Shown here piece after piece: positions 1 to 11,707 of a stretch of DNA of 64,000 nt. Position 1 is the stretch's first letter; every line of letters begins with the position of its first letter. Under the pieces are notes generated by a model. It worked only from the letters and a program-made list of their open reading frames with translations, did no database searches and was not told the DNA's origin. The stretch spans positions 11,824,428-11,888,427 of the forward strand of contig OU452211.1 of NCBI GenBank assembly GCA_911728435.2, written 5' to 3'. The DNA is from Apoderus coryli. Taxonomy: Eukaryota > Arthropoda > Insecta > Coleoptera > Attelabidae. Both the position numbers and the translations under genes were made by a program.

Positions 1-274
1 ATTTCGGAAATGGGACTATAAATTGAACTTTGATTCATCTTCTTCCTTTCTTCTTTGATGATCTTGCTGCATTGCAACGCTGGATTTATCGAACTGTGTA
101 CGGTGCATTGGGTGAGATGTGTGCTGCTGTGGAACAGCCATTATATTGTTTTAAATCTATTTATCTGCTGATATTTACCTGGCTGTGCTTAAAGAATATC
201 GATTTGCATAATGTTCAAATTCAAATTCTTTATTTGCCATATAATGTAATATATTACATTGTCGGCTCGTCAAA

Positions 275-958
275 ATAATAATAAAAACAGTATAACAGTT
301 ACATATTACAAGTATCACATCAACAAAACAAACAATTAATAACTTAAAAATTCGTCAACTGAATAAAAACATTCAGCTCGAGCTTGAACCTATCTATTTT
401 CATGTCCGCGAACCCTCCAACTCTCAGAATCTTGTTAAAACATTTGATGCCTATATAGTTCGGGTTTTTCTGACCCTTCGATAGTCTGGAGAATGGCAAT
501 TCTAGGCTGTCCTTAATTCTCGTATCATAATTGTGTATATTTTCTCTTTTTTTTATTGATCCTGATAGCTTTTTTATGTTGACTATCAGTGCGTACATGT
601 ATAGGCAAGGGAGGGTCATTATGTTCAGCATTTTAAAGTAAGTTTTACACGAGGTTTTCTGATTTATTTTAGTCATTGTTCTAATGATTTTTTTCTGCTT
701 TATAAAGACCCTAATTGCATCCCCTGCCCCTCCCCAATACATTACACCGTAAGACATAGGCCTTTTGTTATTTGCTGTAATCGAAAGAGCGACCGTCTTA
801 GAGGCGTTAAGTGAGAGTCCGTTCAGCTTACACCAATCGGCTATCTTCACAACTACATGCTGTGATTTTTTCACGACCTTTATCTCCTGTTTGTCAGTTA
901 TTATGGCGCTTGTGTCGTCGGCGTAGAGAACGGGAGCAAGGTTCTCAAGTAACAACGA
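275..958 (-). mobile_element. 3' fragment of a non-LTR retrotransposon (reverse transcriptase end)
   Basis: Reading from 955 down to 344, an open frame of about 203 residues starts inside the reverse transcriptase active-site motif YADDT and continues through the usual following block (DWCKLNGLSLNASKT), then jumps to the C-terminal domain (YGVMYWGGAGDAIRVFIKQK, then the cysteine-poor tail). The stretch between palm and C-terminal domain is shorter than usual, so I infer an in-frame internal deletion. Everything upstream of the YADD box (fingers, endonuclease, ORF1) is missing. The 3' end fades into an AATAATAATAAAA tail near 275. The style resembles the 62.1-63.4 kb element (Jockey/CR1-like group), but clade assignment is inference. 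It is a dead copy. Confidence 0.75.
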
Positions 959-2085
959 CGTGACATATTGAGAAATTGAGGCATCATTGGGGATTTCAAA
1001 GACGCCAATGAAGAAATGTTTGCATAAAGAGTTGTGTAAAAATTGAGCTTAATTGATGTCGTGGATTGACTCTTATGGATAGGATCCGTAGATTTTTGGA
1101 TAAAGGTGTTTCTGGAAAAAATATAGTAAGTTTTTTACCTGTGAATTTTTAGTAAAACTGCATTTCTCATCTAAATTGGACCAAATGGAAACAATTCTAA
1201 ATTATTCTTAATCGTTAGCAATATTTTTTGAGAGTATAGAGGTTTATGCAGTTAAAGTTCCACTAAATATTCAGTAATTGAATTTTGAGTGAAATTTCCA
1301 GTAGATATTAAGTTTTAACCTATTTTGAGATCCACTCAAACAGTTACCATGTTATGGGATGTGATTTATTTGAGGTTCGTGAAGAGCAATACAGAAAAGA
1401 GAAAGATTAAATAAATTGGGTTGTTTAAAAATATCGCTTCTCGTTCTAATGACTTGAAAAATTGATTTTATCAATCAGTCACAAAGCAAGCGGTTCTCGC
1501 CGTGGAATGAAGGGTAATTTTTCGTCCTTCGAGCAATTTTACGTGAAATAAAACAATAGACTTTTATGTAAGTATTATTTTTTTGAGTCAATATAACTGA
1601 GTTCTCTTTATCTCTATACAGTTATTATTTAAATTGTATTCAATTATTGATTTTAATTATCGTAAACATTAAATGATTCTAGAGAGAAATATGGGCCATC
1701 TGCGAATCATTTCCTTCATTTTCAACGCCTACTCTATTTCTAATCGACTACTTAAACAGCAGTTTTTGAAAAAGTACTATAATAATGGAATAAGAAAAAG
1801 CAGATACAGAAAAAATAAGAAAATTGATTCGACAAATAAAGTAGTAGAAACACTATTAACCTTAAATCCTCAATGGTTTTTCTTGGCTATGTTACTTTGT
1901 GTTATCTAGTTGCAAGCTTTGCAATGAGAGTTATAAATATACACTACATGCAAAAAGTAATGTACGGAGATTTTATTTCAAGACATTTTCGATCAACAGT
2001 TATTTTTATGTAGCTTGATTTTTTGACTTTGCAATTTTACAATTTGATTATTTTTGTATACCCAAAAAAGTAAAAAAAATACACT
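959..2085. other. AT-rich stretch without a recognisable gene
   Basis: I see only short chance frames. The longest (1673-1909, plus, 78 codons) is lysine/isoleucine rich with no motif. No inverted ends, tandem units or promoter-like signals stand out. It lies between a LINE fragment and a Penelope-like end. Confidence 0.4.
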
Positions 2086-2094
2086 TTCGTTCTC

Positions 2095-2135
2095 TTGTCG
2101 ACGTTTCGACTTTTATAAAGTCATCTTCAGGACAC
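2095..2135 (-). other. Hammerhead-like motif at a Penelope-like element end
   Basis: On the minus strand the order is: stem I half TGTC, core CTGAAGA, one T, a hairpin GACTTT...AAAGTC, then GAAACGTC and the other stem I half GACA. CTGANGA and GAAA are the conserved hammerhead ribozyme core boxes. Penelope-like elements are known to carry hammerhead motifs in their terminal repeats. The extra T between CTGAAGA and stem II departs from the canonical fold, and self-cleavage is not shown. The flanks are AT-rich with no coding remnant, so this is a relic end. Confidence 0.5.
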
Positions 2136-2230
2136 TATAATTATAAATAATTAGCTACAGATAGGAAAAAAATATACAATAATAAAAAAACACAAAAACA
2201 AACGATTTAAATACATATTTTTCTCTTTAA

Positions 2231-3648
2231 CCCATTAAAGCCCATTGGCACATAAATGTGCCAGGGTTATTTTCTTTTATTTTTTCAAAACTCCCCAAAC
2301 TGAGCTGTTCTAGATACATACTGAACTGTTCCTTGCGTAGTTATTTACAGGTCATAATTTTTTTTTAGATTTTACAGTGCTTGATTTTTGAGAAATTAAT
2401 GAAAACCTAACCCACTCTGAAGCATCTTACTACACCTGTCTGCACTGATGTAAATATACATTTTTTTCTACTTTTAATTACTTTACTAGTTGTTACATTT
2501 TTCATTTTGTTGTTGCTAAATATTCATTGTAACGATATTCAACAAAACCATAAGTTTTTTTATAACATAAATTTTATTATGAAGGAAAAAAAACCATTGG
2601 CACATAAACGTGCCAGTGGGCAGACATGATGTCTATTTCAAAGATATGCATGCGCAGTTGGCCTTGTTCTATTTTTAGTATTTGAACTGTCAAACACGCA
2701 CCAGTAGGTATTTATACGTTCAGTACGCAATTTAGAAATTATTACTGGTACTTTACGGAAAAATGGAGTTTCAAAAGAATCAAATATGTCTGAGTATAAT
2801 TTGTTGCTAAAACAAGCCGAGGAACAATGGAACTCAAAACCGATGGAAAGTTAGTACTTGTGCGAGGGAATGATAATTCCATTGTAACTGTATTATCAAA
2901 CTGCTGTAATCATATGCTTCCTTTGAAAAATGTAGAGATATTCTATAACTAAAAAAGTAAAATTCATATTCAAATGCCGCTTATAACAAAAATATGGGAG
3001 GCGTCGATTTTGAATGATCAGGTCTGTCTAGCTATGGAATTTCAATAAGGACTAAACAGTAGTGGTGGTCTTTCTTCAGTTGTTCAATTGATCAACCTAA
3101 TCTACAAGTTTGGCTATTATGGAGAAGGTGTGAAAACAATAATATGCCGCTACTCGAATTCAGACGGCAACTTATTGCTTTATATTTATGGGCACCCTTC
3201 AATGAAACCAGGGCCATCATCAAGCGCATTATCACCAATTGTCAATTAGTTACGTTTGAATGAACAAAATCACTTGATAGTCCAAAGTAGTGAACATAGA
3301 CAAAATGTAAAACATGTTCTAACCGCACCAGTTTTGAGTGTAATACCTGCAAAGTAGCCCTGCACCCAAAAACATACTTTAGAAATTTCCGTAGAACATA
3401 CCTTTTTATTATATTTATCAATAACTGATGTAATTATTCAAAAAATAGTTAGTTTTAAATATTTATGTAATGTTTCTCTTATGTTACTGTATGTGCCTGG
3501 TGGCACATTTATGTGCCACTATTTTTTTTAACTTTTATTATAAATAAATTTTAAATTTTGCGTATACAATGTTATTTCACATATATAAACAGCAACTAAC
3601 GTGTTTTTGTTCTAATTAAGACAGACAAAAATTACGGGCACTAATGGG
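2231..3648 (+). mobile_element. piggyBac-like DNA transposon relic with subterminal palindromes
   Basis: The left end CCCATTAAAGCCC (2231-2243) sits directly after TTAA, and the right end GGGCACTAATGGG (3636-3648) is its inverted match; the right-hand target copy has decayed to TGAT. TTAA plus CCC ends are hallmarks of the piggyBac superfamily. Between about 2810 and 3260 the plus strand keeps pieces of the transposase C-terminal half in shifting frames: ELKTDGKLVLVRGNDNS, YNKNMGGVDF, SIRTKQ followed by WW, and PLLEFRRQLIALYLW. Stops and frameshifts break all of them and the N-terminal half is absent. The 16-bp palindrome GGCACATAAATGTGCC or a variant occurs near 2246, 2598 and 3496. Inactive. 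Confidence 0.75.
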
Positions 3649-3989
3649 TGATGTAAGGACGTAATTTATACTCACAAGAATAAGGTGTTTTTTTGTGTCA
3701 ATTAAAATTATAATCCCAAAAGACGTTTACATAAAAATAGTTTTAAAACGGGGTTTTCTAATTAAAATTTTGATTCGCTATGTCGAAAATTATTTTGCAA
3801 ATACATATACACAATCCTTTTACAAGCTCTTTATTTTTTAAATATGATATATCAGAAAATTGAACAGATAAATACCCATTAGTTTACGGAAGCTGTTTGA
3901 ACAGTACGATTTTTAAAAATTGGAATCCTTTTGATCAGTTTATGTAAGAACTGCTTAAATTTTGAGTGTTGTGATGCTTATTAATATTA

Positions 3990-4890
3990 TTCTTGTAATA
4001 ATAATAATAATAAATATATATTTATTTAAGAAATTACAGTACAAATTTCAATTTCACAAGAATATGCAGCTTAAAATAAATATATAGTAGAAATTCCCAA
4101 CATAATAAAACATACTTAACTAAACCCTTTCTACTATTTGAGAATTACTAAGCTAAAAGCTTGTCAGCGATTCTCAAATAGTTCGAGCAATAGTTTATAC
4201 TTTCATCCTTTCAGAAAAAAACAGCAATTAATTAATACATAAACAAACACCCTTACTTATATAATATTACATACATGGCCCAGCCAGCAACTAAATAGGT
4301 AAACTACTAATAGTAGACAAATAAACAAGTGTTGTGTTTTTTAATATTTATCATCTCCTGCCTCAATCTTTTTTCTCTATTTTGTTGTTTGCCCAATATT
4401 TTTGACTCACCAAAATTAAAATTATGCAAAGCATTGGGAATAAACTAACCAAAACATTTGGCGATATCCAAAAATATCAGCATTTCAAAATCAAGCACAA
4501 CCAGAAACTTTTCTGACTTACAAAAATTTCCAACCTGTTAGTCCATGGCTAGTCCATTTCTTAAGGTAGGAATGACCTACGAGGAAGTATAAAATATTAA
4601 ATATCTTCGACATATCATTGCTTGGAAAAAAAGACAGAAGATCTGCTCTAATTAACCACGAGAAAATTATAGGCTTACAAATAGACGCCAAACTTTATCA
4701 TTGAACTGGCGACAAGTGCTAATGATAAAGCCTAACATTCTCTCAATGTGACTAACAATGGTACTAAGCCTTTCCAGATAACCCTCTTTTAGGTGATAGG
4801 ATAGATTGTTACATCATCTGCATAGGCAAGCTTGCTACAAATGAGCAATGGCAGAATATCATTTCTGAAGTGAAACGAGCTTATAGAGGC
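3990..4890 (-). mobile_element. Decayed non-LTR retrotransposon (YADD box and AAT tail)
   Basis: At 4810-4827 the minus strand encodes AYADDV, the reverse transcriptase active-site box, preceded by LLICSKL in the same frame. Stops follow quickly. An AATAATAATAATAA tail near 3997-4014 marks the likely 3' end in this orientation, as in the 40.1, 53.7 and 0.3 kb copies. Little else is readable, so the limits are approximate. Confidence 0.45.
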
Positions 4891-4971
4891 CTATTGCACT
4901 ACAGAAGTTGATAAAAATGTCGAGATGACTTGAAACCTTCATAATTCACGAACTCAACGATTAATTTCAAT

Positions 4972-5201
4972 ATGGTACATTTTTAGAGAGCCAGGGTTAA
5001 CAAATTTTGTAGCCTACGTATTTAAATTTTTATGTTATCCCACACATGTGGCATATCATTGCACTCAGCACGACAGCTGCAACTCAGAAGTGCCCTAAAA
5101 AATAGAACAAAAGAAAGAACATGACTTAGATTTCGAATCAAATACGTAGACTGCAAAATTTCTAAACATAAATCAAAACTGTGCTTTTAAAAATGTACCA
5201 T
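4972..5201. repeat. MITE-like repeat with short inverted ends
   Basis: ATGGTACATTTTTA (4972-4985) and its inverted match TAAAAATGTACCAT (5188-5201) bound a 230-bp stretch. Inside are further inverted matches (TAGCCTACGTATT against AATACGTAGACTGC). The inner 5045-5185 part recurs in diverged form at 20470-20605, so it is a dispersed family. No coding sequence and no clear target-site duplication are visible. Confidence 0.5.
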
Positions 5202-5330
5202 TTTCTTAGTGTACTTTGGGGACACCATTTACATATATCGACAAAGGTTAACCAGTCTTTCTGAGCGTTTATTCAGGAAAAAAATTGTTAGTTCTTGGAC
5301 ACGTTTTTCTGCATCGACTGTATACGTCTC

Positions 5331-5338
5331 TATAAAAG
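5331..5338 (+). promoter_or_regulatory. TATA box candidate for the Osiris gene
   Basis: TATAAAAG lies 183 bp upstream of the first methionine codon of the Osiris gene, leaving room for a short 5' leader. It is a full TATA consensus in a region otherwise lacking one. The transcription start is not determined. Confidence 0.4.
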
Positions 5339-5520
5339 TCTCTATCATATACTATACAAAAATATCACTTTAAACACACGCATAACATACTTAAACTTGT
5401 CGTCTTTTTTTTTTGCTCACAATAATTCTCAGATTCCTGCTCCTCCCCTCATCATATACAGAGCGATAAAACCGCTAAGTGGTGGAGTACACACGTCCAG
5501 TTGATATTCCATCCAAGTCC

Positions 5521-8048
5521 ATGGCGTTGCATTACAACACCATGGCTGACAAATTGTTTTTTATTGTGTTTACCGTTTTGGCCTTTGTCCAAATGCATTG
5601 TGTGGCAGCTAGTGATGAAGGGGATGAATATTTGGAGGATTACAACATATACAAAGTCGCGATCGAATTTGTTGAAGAATGTGGTTCCAAGGATATGTCC
5701 TTGTGTCTTAAGGTAAGAGGAAGTTTCTAGTTATTTAACGGCGAAAATTGTAAATTTGTTCATGAATTTGTAGTGTAATTCCATCTGAATTTAACTGTTT
5801 TGTTTTTTATTAAAATCATCTGAGTAACAGTTTTGATGAGTCTGCTGTGCTTTTGCCATTTCTAACAAGATGAACAGTTTGTTGTCAATCATGATTCAAA
5901 TCATCTTCTAGCATTAGTAATTGAGTTCTATTGAACATATTTTGTGTGACTTTTAATTATTTGTGTACAATAAGTTCAAATTTACTAATTCAGGTAAAAA
6001 TAGTTTCTTGTGGCAGTTCTCTTCTGATCCATCTTTTCATCTAAATCATCCCATATTCAAGTATTATTCCTGAGAATATACCAATTGATTTCTGCCCGGA
6101 GAGTACTTATAAACCGCAAACAACTCGAGGAATAGCCTCCGACAACAGGACTAACATCATATTATGTGTTTCTTCTCTTCTATAGGAGAAAGCACTTCGC
6201 TATCTGGACTCCGTTCCCAATGACATTGACTTGGGTGGTGGAGTAAAGATAAAATCGAACGAAAACCGTAATTCCAGACAACACGTTCCACTGGAGCTTC
6301 CTGAAGAACCTCGCGCTAGGGAAGACTATGTGGAGAATATGATATGGAACAAATTGGCTCAATATCTGAGCACGCATACCTTGGAGTTCAAAGTTCCAAC
6401 AGACACAATACAGGATCTTAAGAGATCTATGGAAGAAGGTAGGTTTTAGTGGTAGGAGTTATTTTTTCTCTTTTACGCTTATCATGAGCATCTCGGGAAA
6501 ATTTAAAAACTCTTATTTGCAAATCAATATTTTTGTCTACTAATTTGCCAACAAAAAAAAACATTAAAATGAAAAATGACATGAAAATGCGATATCGCGA
6601 TGTGGTGCCTAACATAAATTTCCACATGCTGCAAAATGTAAGCCACTCATTTTAAAATCGGCTTCAGAAGTGTTTGGAGGCTTTCGGGGGACATTTTGAA
6701 TAGTTATTTTCAAATTATCTTTGTGACTGACAGTTTAATTGATGTAAATCGTGGTTTCTACTGTTCATTTAAAAGGTTAATTCGAACGGACTTATTGAAT
6801 GTCTTAGTTCTAGGCGTTTTGCTCCGTTCAAAGGGCTTCAAATGTGGCCAATTTGGCTAGAAATACCTCGTATACCATACACATATGCCACATTGGGAGA
6901 ATGTAAAAAAGGAGTACATTTAAAAAAACATATGTTTGGTTCGCCCTGTATTTGTGGGTCACCCTGTATAATCAAAGCAATTTTTAAAATGTGTAGCTTA
7001 ATACTGCTTATAACTTTTATATGTAACTTTTTTCTGTCAATATAATATATAATAAGGCATAATTCAGCGTAATTCAACTGGAAATATGATTTGTCTAGAC
7101 TGAAAATTGCTCGTTCCGAGAATTTGAAGTCTCCAATGCAGGAGTTCAGTGAAATAATTGCCTTGAAAGCCCAATAAATCTAAAATAAATTCAATTCTAT
7201 CAAAGGATGTGCCAATAATTAATTGATATTATTTCAGCTGAGGATGTATCTCGATAAAACAATCACTGTAACTGTATCAATAAAACCAATTAAATTAAAT
7301 ATCACAAAAAAAACAATATACCAATTATAATTTCCATTCCGCTACAAACGAAGCTGCCTTTGCTATTGTTGAAAATACAGTTCTATTGTGTTTTGTATTG
7401 CGCGGACCAATTTTATGATTTAAGAAAAAATAGAGCAAAAACACTATAACAAAGCTTTGAAAAATAGTGAGTTACACTTATCTTAGAGTTGAATAGTTCC
7501 ATTCTTGTCAATTGCATTGTTCACAATGGCCCAATAGAGTGCTAAAATTCGGTTTATTGTTGTAAAGTTTGAGTTTAGGTATGGCAAATAGTTAATTGGA
7601 TATATTTTAGAGTGTCGAGTAATAACAGCACTTTTGAGGGTTGTTTATTGAAAAAATAACTTACTATTTTTTTTTACTTATAGGTCGAGGTAAAGGAGGG
7701 GGCGGAGGCGGCGGCAAAAAAGGCGGTGGTGGTGATGGGGGAGGAATGAAAGGTATGCGCAACATGTTCATGTTGTTGCAACTGAAGCTAGCATTCCTAG
7801 GCGCAATTGCCCTTAAATTCATCGGTTTAATAGCCTTTAAAGCTCTATTAGTAGGTAAAATAGCTTTAACAATATCACTCATCATAGCTTTGAAAAAGCT
7901 GCTTGAGCAAAAGCATCATACCTCAACTTACGAGGTTGTGGCGCATCCACAACATCATGAAGAATACGCGCATTTTGATAGATCGTTTATTCCTGATCAA
8001 CTAGCTTATAGAGGACATGATCCTGTTATGCAAGGGCATGGTAAATAG
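5521..8048 (+). CDS. Osiris family protein (DUF1676), three exons
   Basis: Exons 5521-5712, 6186-6438 and 7684-8048 with GT/AG junctions (AAG|GTAAGA, TATAG|GAG, AAG|GTAGGT, TATAG|GTC) and matching phases give about 269 residues. ATG 5521 is the first methionine; ATG 5542 is an alternative with a good context and starts the hydrophobic signal peptide FFIVFTVLAFVQ directly. The mature part has the two-cysteine Osiris block (EECGSKDMSLCLK), then the DUF1676 region, a glycine-lysine run encoded at the start of exon 3 (7686-7760), a long hydrophobic segment rich in A, L, I and K that should be membrane-embedded, and a histidine-rich tail ending with a PDQLAYRGH variant of the family's AQxLAY motif. 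Osiris proteins are insect-specific secretory or endosomal membrane proteins linked to cuticle formation. They usually sit in one large cluster; no second member is visible here. I cannot say which Osiris number this is. Confidence 0.9.
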
Positions 8049-8976
8049 AACTTAAAAGGTTATTAGTAATTTGTTAATTTATATTGTTTTTTATTTATTT
8101 ATGTTGTGCAATAGTCTTAAGTTTATTTTATTTTAATATTTATTAACCAAATATTTTATAGCACGATTAATTTTTTTTTTATTTTGTTATATAAAATAAT
8201 TTATTTTATATGAAATACGGGTTATATATATTTTTGTTGTATTTTATAATAGTCTATTTAATATAATTGTATTTATTTATTTAGATAATTAGGTTTTATT
8301 TACTAATTTCAGAAATATATCGCAAAACATAATCAAAGAGTAAAAAAATCATTTTTAATATTCTCAATTAAATTATTTTATTTATAACATGTGAGGGTTG
8401 ATTTTATTGTTTATATTAGTTCTAGTCATTCATTTTTTTTTTTTGATATTTATTTCTATTTATTAATTATTTTACTAATATTGCTAAAAGGTTTTGTTAT
8501 TGATTTTAGTTGGGTTTGGTGCTCCTTCCTTTGAATTTCAAGGTCAAAATTCGTTTAACTAGGAATACAAACAACATAATACTGAAATAGAAAAATAGAA
8601 AAATAGAACCGATTTGCAATAATGTGTTCGTAATTTATTTATCAGAAACAAATAATATTCATCAGCTAGTGTATACATTTTTGTAGTATGATAGAATTGA
8701 GATTCACTGTTCTATTTTTGTATTTTATGTCTAAGAATTCGTTGTTATTTCTCTATGCAAAATCTGGATACAAATTTATTTGTAATCTATAATTACAAAA
8801 GATAATCCTTGTTGTGAATATACTTTGAATACCGCTAACATAATTAACAGTTTAATTACATAAATATCAATTGTACCTGCAATTTAAAATATTCTCTCAA
8901 TTCCTGCATTTAATTGTTATTATATAGTAATTTATGAAATATTTATGCATATATTGTACAAGTTCTATTTATTCAT

Positions 8977-8982
8977 AATAAA
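8977..8982 (+). terminator. Polyadenylation signal candidate (Osiris)
   Basis: AATAAA is followed by a GT-rich stretch (GCTCTGTGTGTTTTTT) about 17 bp on. It would give the Osiris transcript a 3' UTR of some 930 bp through very AT-rich DNA. Earlier AT-rich hexamers exist, so this is one of several possibilities. Confidence 0.35.
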
Positions 8983-9235
8983 CATCTGTTTTGGTTAGCT
9001 CTGTGTGTTTTTTATACTATAATGTACCTACCTTACTGACCCAAAGAACAGGATTTAATAGGCATTTAAATTACTATCAAAGAATCTCGATTTAATTTTT
9101 GTGTTTAACGAGAAACCTTAAAAGTTAGAACATGTTTTACACTTTATTGATAAGTAAAAAAATGTTTATGTCGAAAGTGAATTTCGAATTTTTCGATGTG
9201 AGAGCAATCTGTCCCCGCTATCGAAAATATGTATA

Positions 9236-9400
9236 AATTTAGAGAACAAGGCAAAACAACTACTCCACTGGTTAGTACCACGACTGGCATTGAATTACGA
9301 GCACAAGTTTTCTAAATAAATACTAAAAAGAATATTTTATTTAGCTTTTTCGCATCAAATTAACTGAGTATACAAGTACAACAAAAAACCAAATAAATCA
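9236..9400. repeat. Dispersed repeat, copy 1
   Basis: The block starting TTTAGAGAACAAGGCAAAA and continuing through CCACGACTGGCATTGAATTA to the TTTAGCTTTTTCG stretch recurs, diverged and with small indels, at 52683-52820. No coding frame, inverted ends or tail identify the element type. Confidence 0.5.
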
Positions 9401-10528
9401 TTGAAATGCAATCAAAAAATATATAATTTATGTCATCAGATGCTAAAAAAATTTTAATTTACTAAAGTTATTAACACTTTTAAAGTATTTAAGAGAAAAA
9501 ATAAAATACACTTTATATATTGTTTATAGGTTCAATTAAAACAAATTTATAAACATTTAATACTTAAGTCACCCTTATTTACCCTTTGTATATATTGTTA
9601 TCTTAATTTACATATTTGAAACCCTTAAAGAGAAACTATAACACCGTTTTATTGCATTTGTTTACAACAAAACAAAATGTTTAAAGGTGTATGGGTGTTT
9701 TTTGTTTTATGCATTTTTTGACACTTACATTGAGTGACATAAAATCTAGACCAGCAGCATTTGGTAACGTCAAATATTAGATAATAAAACGAGTTCAGTT
9801 CATATTGCCATTGTCTTTATAATAAAAACAGTGATATTGCCAAAACATAACAGCTTCAAATAACTTTATCTATGTAGTTACAATTCGCTGTTTGTCTTTC
9901 ACTCCATAACGTTTTTGGTTTTATTCTGTCTACACGCAGACGGGCATTGTCTCCTAAATGTTATCCTCTTGATTCATGTAATTTGCACTTCGTATGAGTA
10001 CACATCATGCAAAAGAAATCAGCAATAGATTTTGAAACGCACTATATAGTAAATAGAAAAATTAGTTATGTGCTGCTATCTACGGGTGCCATGGTATACT
10101 ACACGCATCCTAAACACAGTGTTCTTTAACACAACAACATTCGTATTGATTGAGACCGCTTGGCTATCAAACATTTTCAGATTAATTTCTCAAGTTCTCA
10201 CTCCATGTGTGAAATTTGCTGATATTTTGCGTTGAAGAATAACGGCTATTATTTAAAACACCGAAAATAATGTGAAATTCCTTTTAAATTATATATGATT
10301 AGCATAATCGACACACTGCAACTACTGGTTTCTCTATTGGACTAAAACTCAATAAGTAAATTGACATTTTGATTTTAAGGTTACATTTTGACATAAAGCA
10401 GAACCAAAATCGAAGTTTATGGTGTTTATTGTTAATTGTTTCTATATTTTCATTTTATTTTTTGAACTAATTAGAATTTTGATCTCAATTAGCATTTTGT
10501 GAATCGTGTTACACAATTTTGTCATAAA
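9401..10528. other. Intergenic stretch upstream of GOLGA7
   Basis: AT-rich with no frame or repeat that I can name. The GOLGA7 promoter should be in its last few hundred bases, but I see no clear TATA box. Confidence 0.35.
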
Positions 10529-11206
10529 ATGAGTAATCATCATAATAATAGCACACGAGGAGGTGAAACTGAACAAATGGCACAGCCCCAGTGTTTAAAA
10601 GTGTTTATTCAAAGAGATTACAGTGAGGGGACTATAGTTAAGTTTCAAACTAGGTTTCCACAGGAATTAGAAGGCAGGGTAAGTACTAAAACAAGTAGTT
10701 TTCTATTAGTCTCCAAATCTGTGATTTAAGTAATTTGGACATCGATATCTACGTACCTACCAAGTTTGGGTATCTAGAAATGTAGGACAAACATGTTTTG
10801 CGATTTAAACAATAACTAAGCAGTTGAATGAGGGATGTTTTGTGTTTTTGCAGATTGAAAAGCAAACTTTTGAAACTACGATAATAAGACTTAATGCATA
10901 TTTCGCTGAAGCGGAAAAAGCAAGCTGTTCAACATATTGCGAAGGTTGTTTAGCATGTTTGACGGCATACTTAATATACATTTGTAAAGAGACCCATTAT
11001 GAAAAAGTAAGGATCAATAAACTGTAATTTGGGGGAAATATTTCAATTTGTTTGTTTTGTTTTAGTGTTTGAAGAAAATATCCAAATACATTGCAGAGCA
11101 GAATGAGCGGATTTACGAACCACGTGGACTGAAGTTAACTGATCCTAGTATGAGAGGTTTAAGAGTTTTAGAAATCAGTTGTTTGGATAGGCCGCCTAAC
11201 GCATGA
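10529..11206 (+). CDS. GOLGA7: Golgin subfamily A member 7 / Erf4-type palmitoyltransferase subunit, three exons
   Basis: Exons 10529-10678, 10854-11006 and 11066-11206 all end in phase 0 and give 147 residues. Junctions are AGG|GTAAGT, TTGCAG|ATT, AAA|GTAAGG and TTTTAG|TGT. The product follows GOLGA7 (GCP16) along its length: [74 protein letters not shown]. In animals this protein partners the DHHC9 enzyme at the Golgi to palmitoylate Ras-type proteins; yeast Erf4 is the counterpart. The N-terminus is about 20 residues longer than in the human protein and rich in N, H and T. The start ATG is the first in frame after the 10521 region; an upstream GTG is not needed. It looks intact and is very likely functional. 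Confidence 0.93.
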
Positions 11207-11701
11207 CTCACGTTGTCACATTCTACTCAAGAATTTTTCATGTAAGCTACAATCAACTATGTGTCGTTAATAGTTATTTCCGTTCCAGCCCAGACGGTGT
11301 TGCTGTATGTATAAGTAAATATCGAGGTGAGACAAGTTAATAGTTGCAATTTTAGTCCTTATAATAAAGAGCAGGTTCACATTTCACAACTTTAAATTGC
11401 CTCAGTGTAGAAATCAAGACTCTTTTCTGGATTTGTGTTTTATGTTTTCAAAATTACTCTGTAGAATGTGAACCGCTTTTATTGTGACAACCATGTGTTC
11501 AAGAGGATTTATTAGGAAAATCATGCATGAATCAGGCTGTGAAATCCGTAACTTGTAAGATGAAAACTACTTTTACCAGGTCAAACAAACAATTTTTGTG
11601 GTTGCATTTAAGTTTAAAGTAAACTTAATAATTAATTAGTTAATTGTATGTATAATTTATGTAATTATAACGATATGATTTATGATCGGTTTGAAAATCA
11701 A

Positions 11702-11707
11702 AATAAA
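11702..11707 (+). terminator. GOLGA7: Polyadenylation signal candidate (GOLGA7)
   Basis: AATAAA about 500 bp after the stop codon, followed by a T/G-rich stretch (TTTGGTTGGTGTT). Placement and downstream composition fit a 3' end. Confidence 0.4.

Noticed and set aside
3990..4020. AAT microsatellites as independent features
   Set aside because: Here and at 40.1 and 53.7 kb they sit at the 3' ends of LINE fragments and are best read as element tails.
6844..6975. CCCTGTAT/TACAGGGT-type motifs taken as transposon ends
   Set aside because: Two nearby copies in the Osiris intron are in the same orientation, with no inverted partner or TA-bounded unit that I could define.
7664..7885. Minus-strand proline-rich frame
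   Set aside because: Antisense shadow of the glycine run in Osiris exon 3.
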